NCBI GenBank assembly: GCA_943788895.1
Contig: CALSRZ010000005.1
Location: forward strand, 372,001-436,000
Length of the DNA: 64,000 nt
Direction: 5' to 3'
Source of the DNA: an uncultured Pseudomonadales bacterium
GTDB taxonomy: Bacteria > Pseudomonadota > Gammaproteobacteria > Pseudomonadales > Porticoccaceae
Part shown: in pieces, positions 41,748 to 51,811 of the stretch
Layout of the letters: each line of letters begins with the position of its first letter
Position numbering within the stretch: position 1 is the first letter of the stretch
Translations under genes and position numbers: made by a program
Notes under the pieces: model-generated
Databases searched by the model: none
Told to the model about the DNA's origin: nothing
Seen by the model: the letters and a program-made list of their open reading frames with translations, nothing else

Positions 41748-42314
41748 ATGACAGAGATAACCCGTTGTAGCTGGTGTGGTGATGATCCACTGTACCAGCA
41801 GTATCACGACAATGAGTGGGGGGTGCCCTGCCGCGATGACAAAAAGTTGTTTGAGTTTGTGCTGCTCGAGGGTGCTCAGGCGGGACTGTCATGGATAACC
41901 ATATTGCGCAAGCGCGAGGCCTACCGCAGTGCCTTTGCCGATTTTGATGTGCAGAAGGTGGCGGCGTTTACGGAAAAAGATGTGGAGCGTTTGATGAGTG
42001 ATGCCGGTATTGTTCGCAATCGCTTAAAGATTGCCAGTGCGATTTCCAATGCCCGTCTGTTTATCGAAATCCAAAAGGAGTTTGGCAGCTTTAGCGATTA
42101 TTTCTGGGGCTATGTGGATAACCAGCCGATTGTTAATCGCTGGGCGACCCTAGGCGAAATTCCGGCCACTACTGAGCTGTCTGATTTGATCGCCAAAGAT
42201 ATGAAAAAGCGCGGCTTTAAGTTTTTTGGCTCGACCATCTGCTATGCCCATATGCAGGCAATGGGGCTGGTTAATGACCACTGCCTGGATTGTTTTCGTT
42301 ACTCTCAGTGTTAG
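41748..42314 (+). CDS. tag: DNA-3-methyladenine glycosylase I
   Basis: Base-excision repair enzyme that removes 3-methyladenine. The 188-aa product (187 in E. coli) starts MTEITRCSWCGDDPLYQQYH at ATG 41748, with GAGGAAAGG upstream; the frame is open to 41676 but nothing there is conserved. The Zn ligands (Cys near the start, His, and the C-terminal CYAHMQAMGLVNDHCLDC) and the catalytic-pocket blocks LLEGAQAGLSWITIL and GIVRNRLKI are present. It converges on the CotH gene, only 8 nt apart. Confidence 0.94.
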   Translation: MTEITRCSWCGDDPLYQQYHDNEWGVPCRDDKKLFEFVLLEGAQAGLSWITILRKREAYRSAFADFDVQKVAAFTEKDVERLMSDAGIVRNRLKIASAISNARLFIEIQKEFGSFSDYFWGYVDNQPIVNRWATLGEIPATTELSDLIAKDMKKRGFKFFGSTICYAHMQAMGLVNDHCLDCFRYSQC

Positions 42315-42322
42315 CCTGAATA

Positions 42323-45278
42323 TTAGTCGCGGATAAATACCGCTTCTAAGCTGGTATTGCTCGATCTACTCAGCTCAACGCTGTTATTTGTATTATCAAT
42401 ATCCCCCTGCCAGTGTGAAAACACATAGCCCTCATTGGCAACAGCAGTAAGAGAGACTGGGATATTGTTAAAATACTGGCCCTGCCAGGTGGCGCTGGTG
42501 AGTTGGAGAGAATTCAGCTGTACTGATCCGGCGGCGGGATTATTGATAGCAATATTCAGTTGATACATTCCGCTTATACCAAAGTAATTGCGAATATATC
42601 CTTTCAGGGGCGATAGTCGATTGTCTGCCAAAGTTTCTCAGGGCGCTGACTGCCGACTGCCATACATCAGCAGTTTTTCCATCGCCCCAGCGCTGAAAAT
42701 GTCTCTCCATTTCAGGCTCCATAGAATTGGCAATAGCATCAATATGTTGGGTGACGCTGGCGGCGTTAAAGCGGCCATTAAATTCATCGGCAAATTGATT
42801 GATAAACTGATGTCGAAACTGGCTGTTTTCCATTAGTTTGCGGAAGAGCAAGGTTGACCAAGGTGGGTTGGGCCAGCCTGGGCCATTTTCTTCCAGTGCA
42901 AATGACAGGGTGTCCTTGTCGTAGGCAACATCATTCCAGGCCCCAAAGGCAAAATCAGTGTCGTATAAAATCCAGCGCCATTTGGTTGATGGAGAATTCC
43001 AGAATTTAATATTGTTACCAGGCCAATCCCAATTATCAAAATAAATTTGCGCGACCAGATAGGTAATTAAATTATCAATATCAACTTGGTTGGCCACATA
43101 GTCGAAGTTGTCCTGAACAGCTAGACTATTATCCCTTACGAAGTTAATAAGTTGCGTTGTAGGATACATTGCTGCCTTCTGATACTTCTCCGTTAGCGAC
43201 GAGTAAATTTATTTCACTTTTATCAACATCAATTTTATCGTCGAGAAAGTGCTCGTTTACTTTTTCACGAATATTGTAAAAGCCCCAATACTCCCCGTTC
43301 AGGTAAACCACAGCGGGACGATAGGCTTGAGTCTCTAAGCCACTTCCATCCATTAGGCTCGTCGCCATAACATCCCGCATATTACTTGCCGTCCAGTCAT
43401 TGCCTGCATTACGCAACACAATTGACTCAAAACTATCGTAGTCCAGTTCGGGAAATAACGGGTATTTCAATTTCCCAAAGCCATAGCGACTTCGAGCAAA
43501 AATCGAAAGTGAGCGCTGATTGTTGGCGCGGCTCCAGGCGCCAAAGATTTTAATTCCTGCATCCAGTGCAATGCCTAACTCTCCTGTTGGCTCATAAAAA
43601 CTAAAGTGGACATCTCGCTCCCAATCTTGCCAAAAGTTTGCGCCGAAAAATGGTAGTGCATCCTCATAATTTTCTTCGGGGCCGTAGACATAAATGCCCT
43701 GCTGTTCATCGAAGAGATTATCTGGCTCAGCGACTAATGTGACTATGGGTAAGGAGTGAGTATTAGAAGTAATATAGGTCCGGCTTACAGTGCGTGAAGG
43801 AATATAGCCGTCTCTGAAAAACTTTGGCACGTACAACGGTATTGCCATCAATACTGATAGCGGAAGAATAAAGCGGCGATTGAGGGTTGGGAACAGTGGC
43901 GTCAAGGGTGTAGCGAATTTGTTCGCCTTGGCTAGCGCCACTTAAGCTGATGCTTTGGCCATTAAACTCGCCGCCATTGTGAGAAAAAACAATCTCGCTC
44001 AATGTGATGCCGGTGAAATTCCTCGCTATTGTTTTCGCTTCCTGGTGAAGGGGCCTCAAAATAGACAAGGCTACCATCTTGTGCAGATCGTCCAATGCTC
44101 TTGTCCGTGGTAAGACCCGTAACATCCAGCTGATCAACCTGATTGCCACTGCTGTCAAACAGGGTAAGTGATTCCCCCTCGGATGAGAGTTTAAAGTTGG
44201 TGTGCAGGCTGGCATTCTCTGAAAGGCAAGTATATCTGGTGGCGATTCTCCATCCGTCTGTTGAGCCGCGATAAGACGCCGATAAATAGGGGATCAGGCT
44301 GAGGTCAGAGGAGCCGGAAGAAATATTATGCACCTGAATGCTGAGAACATTTTCTCCGCTATTTAACACTGCTCTGAAATTCGTTAATCTCGAACCTGAG
44401 CGGGTTGGCCGCTCAGGTAGATTGTCGCTTCGCGATCGACTATTGCTGTGGAGTTAAAGGAAGGTGTTGCTTCCAGCATATTTGAGCGGGCAACTTCAAC
44501 GCCGTTGATATGGGCGATAAAGCCATCATCAAAATCCATATCCAGTAAGAGGTTGTCGATTAATTCCAGATTGCTGATGGTAAAAAGAATTCTGACATAG
44601 ATGGATGCTGTGCCAGCCGGAACCAGCGTGGCATCATCGCCATCACCGTAACCAAATCCGCTGCTGCCCTGTTGCCAGTTGCTGTCATTAAAGTTCAGGT
44701 TGGTCCAGTCGCTGCTGGGCGTTGCCTGAGGCAGCAGATAGCGGAAGTTATCACCGCGGTTGACCAAAGTTTTATAGGTTTCCTGCGGAGGCTTTATCTT
44801 TGTCTGATGCCCATACTCGCAGATAGGCGCCAGCGGCCAGTTCTATTTGCGGGAAAACCCACTTTGCAGGCTCGAGGATATCGTCTGTTATGCTCCAGCC
44901 GGTTAAGTCGATTGCTGTGGATTCACTATTGTGCAGCTCAAACCAATCGGGACTGTCGCCATCTTCATCTTCAAAAGTGGAGTTAGAGGAAGAGGCTTCG
45001 TTGATAAATATTGCCCGGGTTGAAGTGCCAGTATTCCCACCACCAGTATTTCCGCCGTCGGTATTGCCACCATTAGTATTTCCGCCGTCGGTATTGCCAC
45101 CATTGGTATTTCCGCCACCGGCATTACCGCCACCAGTATTTCCACCATTGTTTGAACTGCTGTTGTCAGAGCCGCCACCACCGCCACAGCCGACCATCAG
45201 GCTGACAAGCAAAACCAGAGCGAAGCTGCTCAGGGTGTTTTTTCTTTGTGAGGGCGGGTGAAAAACTGACTTGTTCAT
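42323..45278 (-). CDS. CotH-kinase-domain lipoprotein with lamin-tail domain (about seven frame breaks)
   Basis: A corrected product of about 980 aa. It has a signal peptide with lipobox SLMVGC, a CGGGGGSDN tail, then about 45 residues of Gly-Asn-rich repeats. A lamin-tail-like domain (FINEASSSNSTFEDEDGDSP, WFELHNS) follows, then beta-sandwich segments, a chitobiase/hexosaminidase-C-like stretch, and a CotH-type region (GIKIFGAWSRANNQRSLSIF, VYLNGEYWGFYNIREK, YDTDFAFGAW). A final InlB-like unit closes the protein. Single extra bases in homopolymers near 44778, 44395, 44366, 44021, 43818, 43169 and 42628 break it into overlapping frames; removal joins them. CotH-type kinases phosphorylate secreted proteins; activity here is unproven. 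Confidence 0.75.
45037..45150 (-). repeat. 15-bp tandem repeat encoding GGNTx units
   Basis: A run of GC-rich 15-bp units inside the CotH lipoprotein gene (plus strand: ACCACCATTAGTATTTCCGC type) that encodes GGNTD/GGNTN/GGNTG repeats. Such linkers are flexible spacers between a lipid anchor and the outer domain, and such arrays commonly vary in copy number by slippage. Confidence 0.75.
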
Positions 45279-45559
45279 AATGGAAACCGATACTAAAAAT
45301 ATTGGAAATTCGCCATTAGGCGAAGTTTGTCATCCATTCTAAAATTCACAGTGTCGGCAAGACTAGTGCGAACGCCTGCTTCAGGTGCGGGCTATTTGTT
45401 TTACTTTATGCGATTTTAGCGCCCGGATAAACAGGTTTTGCAGCGAAAACAGTAAAAGCATTCGAAGAAGTTGTGGCTGATTGCCATTTGTATAGAAGAT
45501 TATATGAACTTTTACCTGTGCCAGCACAGGGGGTGGGTGGCGAGTACTTAACCAGCAGT

Positions 45560-46593
45560 TTAACCCACTACCACCATATCCCGGCCCATATGTTTGGCTT
45601 GGTAGAGGCCGTTTTCGGCGGTAGAAATTAAATCATCAATACCGGTGCATTTATCAATTGATGCGACACCGACGCTGAGCGAGATACGCAGGCTATCGCC
45701 CTGTGCCTCCATGGTTAGCTTGCCGGCCTGGGAGCGCAGTCGCTCGGCAATATTAACCGCCGCTTCGGCGTTGGCGGTGGGCAGCAGTACCATAAATTCA
45801 TTGCCGCCCCAGCGCGCAACTACATCTTCCCCACGCAGTGGCTCACCGAGCAGAATCCCTATGGCGTGGAGCACATCATCGCCGACATCATGGCCATAGC
45901 GGTCGTTGATAAATTTAAAGTTATCCAGATCGGCGAGCAGTACGGAAAAGGGCTGGTTGATCAGCCGGTACTGCTGGTACTTTTTCTCCAGTCGTCGCTC
46001 CATATCGTGGCGATTGGGCAGCTGGGTTAGCTGGTCCTGATGGGCGATTTGGTCGACTCTGAGAGATAGATCCTTGTATTTGTTCAGGCTGCGGGAGTGG
46101 GAGATATCCATGGCGACGGCAAACAGGGATAAGACTATATAGGCAGACAGAAAGCGCACGATACTGACATCAGTGTATTCCGCCGGCGGTAATTATTTGC
46201 GGTGTGCCGTAGAGCAGCCAGACGGCTGCAGCAAATACCGTGCTGAGGATTAAAATGCTGGAGCGGTAGCCAAAGGTTCCGACTAAAACGGGAATAATGG
46301 TTAGGCACCACATCAGGGTCGAGCTATCTGGCGTTGCAACAAGCAGATAAAAGAAGCTGCCAATCAAAAGAAATGCCAGCAGTGCCCTGGCCAGATGCGG
46401 GCGATCAAAAATACTGTGAATACCCAGAGCCAACTAATAACAGACCGGCCATCGCCAGATAAAAGGTGGCCGTGGACATATCGCCCTGTTGATAGGAATA
46501 AAAAGCGAAGAGTACGGTGATAATTTCTTGAGCGACCAGCGAGAAGGAGAGAAATCCGCCGGGTATTGATTCTCTGCTGTCCGTTTCAGTCAT
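45560..46593 (-). CDS. Membrane GGDEF-type protein with GGNEF site (two frame breaks)
   Basis: A membrane-anchored protein of about 345 aa. Five or six TM helices (SLVAQEIITVLFAFYSYQ; ATFYLAMAGLLLVG; ALLAFLLIGSFFYLLVA; TIIPVLVGTFGYRSS; STVFAAAVWLLYG) are followed by a diguanylate cyclase-like domain with QLTQLPNRHDMERRLE and the signature VVARWGGNEFMVLLPT. The third motif residue is Asn where Asp or Glu is normal, but the inhibitory-site motif RGED upstream is intact. Breaks near 46433 and 46180 (one extra base each) join three frames. The start MTETDSRESI at 46593 follows GGTGGG. It lies upstream of nothing on its strand. Confidence 0.78.
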
Positions 46594-46635
46594 ATGCATC
46601 CCACCATCCATTGGTAGTAAATGTAGCATAGAAAT

Positions 46636-46658
46636 TGGCGGGCCGTGCTGGCCCGCCA
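46636..46658 (-). terminator. typA terminator hairpin
   Basis: A perfect 9-bp GC-rich stem (TGGCGGGCC / GGCCCGCCA) with loop GTGCT lies 29 nt past the typA stop on the minus strand and is followed by a short A/T tail (ATTTCTATG). This is a plausible Rho-independent terminator of modest strength. Confidence 0.65.
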
Positions 46659-46687
46659 GTAGGCTCTGTGCTCTACTTAGAGTGCCC

Positions 46688-48499
46688 TTACTTGGGTGCG
46701 CGTTTGCGCTCGTTCTCGGTCAGCAGCTTTTTACGCAGGCGGATGCTCTCTGGTGTTACTTCTACCAGCTCATCGTCTTCGATAAATTCTAAGGCCTGCT
46801 CAAGGGTGTGCTTGATCGGTGGCACCAGCGTCAGTGCTTCATCAGTTCCCGATGCACGTACGTTAGTCAGCTGCTTGCCTTTGATGGGGTTAACAACCAG
46901 ATCATTGGCGCGGGAGTGAATACCGACAACCTGACCTTCGTAGATATCGATAGCGTGGCCGAGGAACAGACGACCACGTGCCTGAATATTAAACAGCGCG
47001 TAGGCGGCAGTCTTGCCTTTAACCATACTGATCAGGGCACCGTTTTGACGCTTGTGGCTCTCGCCTTCTTTAACTGGACCGTACTTGTCGAAGATGCTGG
47101 TCATAATGCCCGAGCCTGAGGTCAGGGTCAGGAAGGTGCCACGGAAGCCAATCAGGCCACGTGATGGCATGCTGAACTCAAGACGTACACGCCCTTTGCC
47201 ATCGGGTTCCATATTGGTGAGCTCTGCTTTACGCATACCCAGCTCTTCCATCACCGAACCCTGGTGCTGTTCTTCAACGTCGATAACAACCTGCTCATAG
47301 GGTTCCTGAACCTTGCCATCGACAATTTTCTGTACCACTTCAGGACGGGATACGCCCATTTCAAAACCTTCACGACGCATGGTTTCGATCAGTACCGAGA
47401 GGTGTAATTCACCGCGACCGGAGACAACAAATTTGTCTGGTGTATCACCCTGGGTAACACGCAGTGCTACGTTGTGGATCAGCTCCTGGTCGAGGCGGTC
47501 TTTAATATTTCTGGTGGTTACGTACTTACCTTCTAGGCCTGCGAAAGGTGAGTCGTTAACAATAAAGGTCATGCTTACAGTCGGCTCATCAACGCTCAGG
47601 GCTGGCAGTGCTTCAATATGTTCTGGATCACACAATGTATCGGAGATGCTCAGGCCATCAATACCGTTGATGCAGACGATATCGCCAGCACCGGCCAGCT
47701 GTGTTTCGATCTGATCGAGACCCAGATAACCTTTTACGTTTAATACCTTGCCTTTACGCTCTTTGCCATCGGCAGACTTAACAATGACCTGCTGGTTTGG
47801 CTTGAGCTTGCCGCGGGTAATTCGACCAACACCAATAACGCCAACATAGCTGTCATAGGCCAGTGCCGAAACCTGCATCTGGAAAGGACCGTCTAAATCA
47901 ACTTTGGGTGCCGGGACATCACGGGCGATCATTTCGTACAGTGGCGTCATATCTTCAGCCATTTCGTCGGCTTCAAGACCGGCGATGCCGTTTAGTGCTG
48001 AGGCGTAGATAACCGGAAAGTCGAGCTGCTCATCGGTGGCGCCAAGGTTATCAAAGAGTTCGAATACCTGATCCAGAACCCAGTCCGGACGAGCGCCGGG
48101 GCGATCGACCTTGTTGATAACAACAATCGGGCGCAGTCCCTGCTCAAATGCTTTTGAGGTTACAAAGCGTGTCTGTGGCATCGGGCCGTCAACCGCGTCG
48201 ACCAGCAGAAGTACTGAGTCAACCATCGACAGTACGCGCTCTACTTCACCACCGAAGTCGGCGTGACCAGGGGTGTCCACGATATTGATGCGGTAGTCAT
48301 TCCAGTTGATGGCAGTGTTCTTCGCCAGAATGGTAATGCCGCGCTCTTTCTCCTGATCATTGGAGTCCATCAGTCGCTCGGAACCGACATCTTTGCGGTC
48401 GAGGGTTCCTGATTGGCTCAGAAGTTTATCAACCAGCGTAGTTTTACCGTGGTCAACGTGGGCGATGATTGCAATGTTACGCAAGTTTTCAATGGACAT
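46688..48499 (-). CDS. typA: Ribosome-associated GTPase TypA/BipA
   Basis: A translational GTPase of the EF-G family that helps ribosome assembly and stress adaptation. The 603-aa product starts at ATG 48499 ([20 protein letters not shown]), 7 codons after the first ATG in the frame. G motifs: [36 protein letters not shown], with the TypA-specific C-terminal domain ([36 protein letters not shown]). It precedes the ThiI-tail-like gene and glnA in the same general order as in Pseudomonas, but here a GGDEF/EAL gene lies between them. Confidence 0.95.
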   Translation of the reverse strand: MSIENLRNIAIIAHVDHGKTTLVDKLLSQSGTLDRKDVGSERLMDSNDQEKERGITILAKNTAINWNDYRINIVDTPGHADFGGEVERVLSMVDSVLLLVDAVDGPMPQTRFVTSKAFEQGLRPIVVINKVDRPGARPDWVLDQVFELFDNLGATDEQLDFPVIYASALNGIAGLEADEMAEDMTPLYEMIARDVPAPKVDLDGPFQMQVSALAYDSYVGVIGVGRITRGKLKPNQQVIVKSADGKERKGKVLNVKGYLGLDQIETQLAGAGDIVCINGIDGLSISDTLCDPEHIEALPALSVDEPTVSMTFIVNDSPFAGLEGKYVTTRNIKDRLDQELIHNVALRVTQGDTPDKFVVSGRGELHLSVLIETMRREGFEMGVSRPEVVQKIVDGKVQEPYEQVVIDVEEQHQGSVMEELGMRKAELTNMEPDGKGRVRLEFSMPSRGLIGFRGTFLTLTSGSGIMTSIFDKYGPVKEGESHKRQNGALISMVKGKTAAYALFNIQARGRLFLGHAIDIYEGQVVGIHSRANDLVVNPIKGKQLTNVRASGTDEALTLVPPIKHTLEQALEFIEDDELVEVTPESIRLRKKLLTENERKRAPK

Positions 48500-48569
48500 G
48501 AGAGATACCAGTAGGCGCAAAAGGTCGCGATTATAGTGGAATTCTCAGAAACTGCTACGGATCTTTTCG

Positions 48570-50940
48570 CTAAGCGGTAGATTCTTCTTTTTGACTGACG
48601 TTGCGTTCGATCAACATTCGCGTAATTGAGGTCGCTGGTGAGGGGGGTGCAATCAGGTTTCCCTGTAATAACTGGCAGCCGGTATCCAGCAGAAGATGAT
48701 GTATTTCGGGCTCTTCAACGCAGGGGGCGATACATTTTAAATCGACGGATTTGGAGAGTTCGAGCAAGCCTTTAACCAGATTCCACGAGCTTTCCATATA
48801 AGTGCATTCAGACATTAATTTATGTGAAATTCTGATGGTATCGATTTCAAAGTCGCGCAATTTTTGAATTGGCAGGCTCTGATAGCCGACATTGTCGACA
48901 ATAAAGCCAATGTCCATCTCTTTTAACTTGCCCAATTGCTGGCCCAGGGGCTTGTGTATCTTGGGTAATGTCTCTGCATGCAAGCCAAAGACCAGAGTTT
49001 TCGGGCTGATCTTAAACCGGCTCAGCAGTTGATCCAGACTGTCGACAAAAGACGAGTGTTCGAGTTCACGAAGACTGAGGGTAAAGTAAATTTGCTGTTC
49101 TTCTCGCCACAGATCCTGATTTTTCCACAGTTCAATTTGGCGGAATATCTGCTCGAGCAGTGATAGGGATATATCGACAATCATCGAGCCGGACTCGAGA
49201 ATCTGAATAATTTCACTGGCGCAGATCAGCTCGTTATCGGGATTTCTCCAGCGCAGAAAGATCTGTAGTCCGCTGATAAGGTTGCTCTCTGTATCGAGAA
49301 TAGGCTGATAGAAAGGCATAAATGATTCGGTGTTGGCCTTATCTCGCAGCTGTTCCAAAAGTGCGGTTTGAGCTTGCAGCTCTGAGGGTGGTTTTTGATT
49401 GTGGAAATAAAAGTTTGATTTGCCCTCACGCTTGATGGTGTAGAGGGCTTTGTCGGCCTGCTGCAAAATAGCATCGCCATCGGCACTGCCATCATTGAAC
49501 AAGACAATGCCGATGCTGCAGCTGATGCGAAACTTTTCGTCTTTGATAACAAAGGGTTCGCGGGCAGCATCGATGATTTTCTCGGCGACCTGGGCAATTA
49601 ACAGGCGCGAGGCCTCTTCCTCTCGACCGAGGTTTTCCAGAAGCACGACAAACTCATCACCGCCGAGGCGTGCGACCGCCTCTTCAGTTCGAATCACTTT
49701 GCGCAGCCGCTGGGCAAACAGGGTCAGGGCTAAGTCGCCATAGTGATGGCCGCGGGTATCATTGATCTCTTTAAAGTGGTCGAGGTCGATAAATAACAGT
49801 GAGCAGTAATTTTGATTGCGCTGGGCGAGAGCAATTACCCGAGTTAGTTCTTCCATTAGACGATGGCGGTTTGGCAGGCCGGTCAGTGGGTCGAAATAGG
49901 CTTGCTGCTTAATGCGGGTTTCCGATTTGACTCTGTCGGTAACATCTTCGACAAAAGAGGCGGCTCCCACTACATTCATCGCATCGTCAAACAGCGGTGT
50001 GTCATTCCACTCACAAATAATCACCGTGCCGTCGCTGGTAATGTTTTCCGCAGTGCCGGAGAAATCTTTGCCAAACAAGAAGAAGATCATTCTCGACTTG
50101 CTGCTGCAAGAATGTTTTTTTCTGTTCAAATAGAAAGTCCGTTGTGCGACCCAGAACCTCTTCTTTGGCGTAACCAAAAATGGTTGTGGCGGCTGGATTC
50201 CAGCTGATAATTTGCCGCTGCTGATTCCATTCAATAAAACCCAGTGGTGTCTGTTCGATCAGGCTGGCTATCTTTTGGCTGGTGGTGATAATTTGCTGGG
50301 AGCGCTGATTGGCTTTAAGCATATTGCCGGTCGCCTCGATCAGTCCCTGGCGGTAATTCCCCACGGCTTTGTTTGTCAGGGCGTAGAGCAGCGCAACTAA
50401 AGCCAAAAAGCCCGGATGTATCTGTGGATAGAAGATATACAGACTTGCCAGCAGGGGCGTGAAAATAGCGCTGAGAAAAAGATGGCGAAAAACCCTGCTG
50501 TGGGTATGGTTGAGCGGCCAGGAAATAGCCAGCGTGGCGATAATAATGACTGTCAGTGCCGAGGTTTCGAGTTGTTGGGGATTGATAAATAGAGGTGCGG
50601 CCAGACCCCATAAAATGGCAAACAGACTTGAGGCGATAATAATGACGGCGCTGGTCTGGCGGACTGACAGGCTGCCTGAACGGCTGGCGTTGACCATCCA
50701 CAGCCAGATAATCAGTGCAGACGTAGGCTACGCTGCCCAGCCAGATCCATTGGATTGCTGAGGGGAGCTGATTTGTGGCCAGTAGAAATAGTATGCGCCA
50801 CTTATTACAGAGACGCCAAGTCCGAACTTAAGGTTTTCTAGCGCGTGCTTTTCTAACTCAATCTGTATCGACTCTTTGAGAGAGCGGGGATTGGAGTGCT
50901 CTGCTTCCTTGGGTTCCCCGAGCAAGTTTTCAGTGCTCAT
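48570..50940 (-). CDS. Membrane PAS-GGDEF-EAL protein with degenerate EAL domain (frame breaks)
   Basis: Several TM helices sit at the N-terminus (VIIIASSLFAILWGLAAPLF and neighbours). A PAS domain follows (LGFIEWNQQRQIISWNPAAT), then GGDEF with ARLGGDEFVVLLEN intact and a non-canonical RTEE inhibitory site. Last comes an EAL fold whose signature has decayed: GLQIFLRW replaces EALLRW, the DDFG motif reads VDNVGYQSL and IDTIRIS replaces the Lys motif. This would make it a cyclase, not a phosphodiesterase. Breaks near 50090 (extra A) and between 50700 and 50750 (two, compensating around a TAG) split the frame. About 790 aa; start MSTENLLGEP at 50940 or the ATG just before. Confidence 0.8.
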
Positions 50941-51087
50941 CATCGGCTGCATCCTGCGGCAGATTTTATTTTTTAATATAGCGAGTAAGTGCTAAATATA
51001 GTCCGTTCTCAGTGGAAATGGGTACTAATCAACTAAAATAATGTGAAATAGATCACAGTGTGGCCGCGAATTGGCGGATAACTGGGG

Positions 51088-51463
51088 TTAGCGGTTATTT
51101 GCTGAGGGGGTAAAAACGCCGACTTTGGTAAAACCTTGCTTGCTCAGAGCGTCGGCATGCAGGCGACTCATAATTCCCTTGTCACAGTAGAGTAAATAGG
51201 ACTTGTTGCCTGTCCAGCTGATCAGCGCATTTGCCGAGATTGAAGAAAGGCAGCGAGATTATCTGATTGGTGGTGATGGCCAGTGGTCTCTGCTCGGCAT
51301 CCTCAGGATGGCGCACATCGATAATAATATCGCCGGGTTTGGGGTTGGTTACATTTTCAATTGCTTGCATCGGGGGCATTCCATTTGCAGCTATATTGCG
51401 AAATAAGGGCTTAATTGGTGCTTTGAAGGCAAAATAGATCAGAAAAAGTGACAGAATTTGCAT
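51088..51463 (-). CDS. ThiI C-terminal-like rhodanese-domain protein (one frame break)
   Basis: A 124-aa protein that matches only the last part of ThiI: DIIIDVRHPEDAEQRPLAI, LPFFNL and, after removal of one extra base near 51210, SYLLYCDKGIMSRLHADALS with the catalytic Cys. ThiI needs THUMP and ATP-PPi-loop domains (about 350 residues) upstream; none can be found, since the region beyond 51463 is the glnA regulatory region. The hydrophobic start (MQILSLFLIYFAFKAP) may be a membrane anchor. It stands where thiI lies in Pseudomonas (typA-thiI-glnA). Either a truncated thiI or a specialised sulfur carrier domain. Confidence 0.72.
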
Positions 51464-51520
51464 GATTGGGCATTATACTGGCCCGGTCGAATAGCGGCTA
51501 CCGGCAAAACCAGCATAACT

Positions 51521-51535
51521 GCACCTTTATGGTGC
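51521..51535 (+). promoter_or_regulatory. NtrC-binding palindrome 1 upstream of glnA
   Basis: GCACC-TTTAT-GGTGC is a perfect match to the NtrC operator form (GCACC-N5-GGTGC). It sits about 180 bp upstream of the predicted glnA transcription start and exactly 30 bp (three helical turns) from the second site, an enhancer-like pair on the same DNA face. Confidence 0.85.
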
Positions 51536-51550
51536 TTTTTTATTGAATAT

Positions 51551-51565
51551 GCACCATAAAGGTGC
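51551..51565 (+). promoter_or_regulatory. NtrC-binding palindrome 2 upstream of glnA
   Basis: GCACC-ATAAA-GGTGC, the second enhancer-like operator, with the same arm sequence as site 1 and a different 5-nt centre. The two are in phase by 30 bp. Confidence 0.85.
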
Positions 51566-51683
51566 TTGTAAGTGTTTTTGCTGGCTTTACTGGCTTTACT
51601 GGTTAGCTGTCATAGTGCGAAATGAGCAGGCTGTGCGCTAGAGGGAGAGGATGTTGATTTGATTAGCGCAAGCGCTGGTCTAT

Positions 51684-51699
51684 TGGCACGACTATTGCA
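51684..51699 (+). promoter_or_regulatory. Sigma-54 promoter of glnA
   Basis: TTGGCACGACTATTGCA contains TGGCACG-N4-TTGCA, matching the -24/-12 consensus with GG and GC 10 nt apart. The start of transcription would be near 51710, leaving about 100 nt of leader before the glnA ATG. Confidence 0.88.
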
Positions 51700-51811
51700 C
51701 TTCTTACATTCGAAAAGTCTGCTGTGAATTTTGCAGGCGGGCGGCCCTATAAGAGAAATCTGCAAGGCTTCTTATAAATAACGAACAACGAATTCCAAAT
51801 TGGAGGAACAC

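Noticed and set aside
43763-44215. Separate secreted proteins in the CotH region (six overlapping frames)
   Set aside because: Removing one base at each homopolymer joins them into one domain-complete lipoprotein gene.
44890-45261. Proline-rich plus-strand frame (PPVFPPSVLPPLVFPP)
   Set aside because: It is the complement of the GGNTx repeat in the lipoprotein gene; the minus frame has the lipobox and domain.
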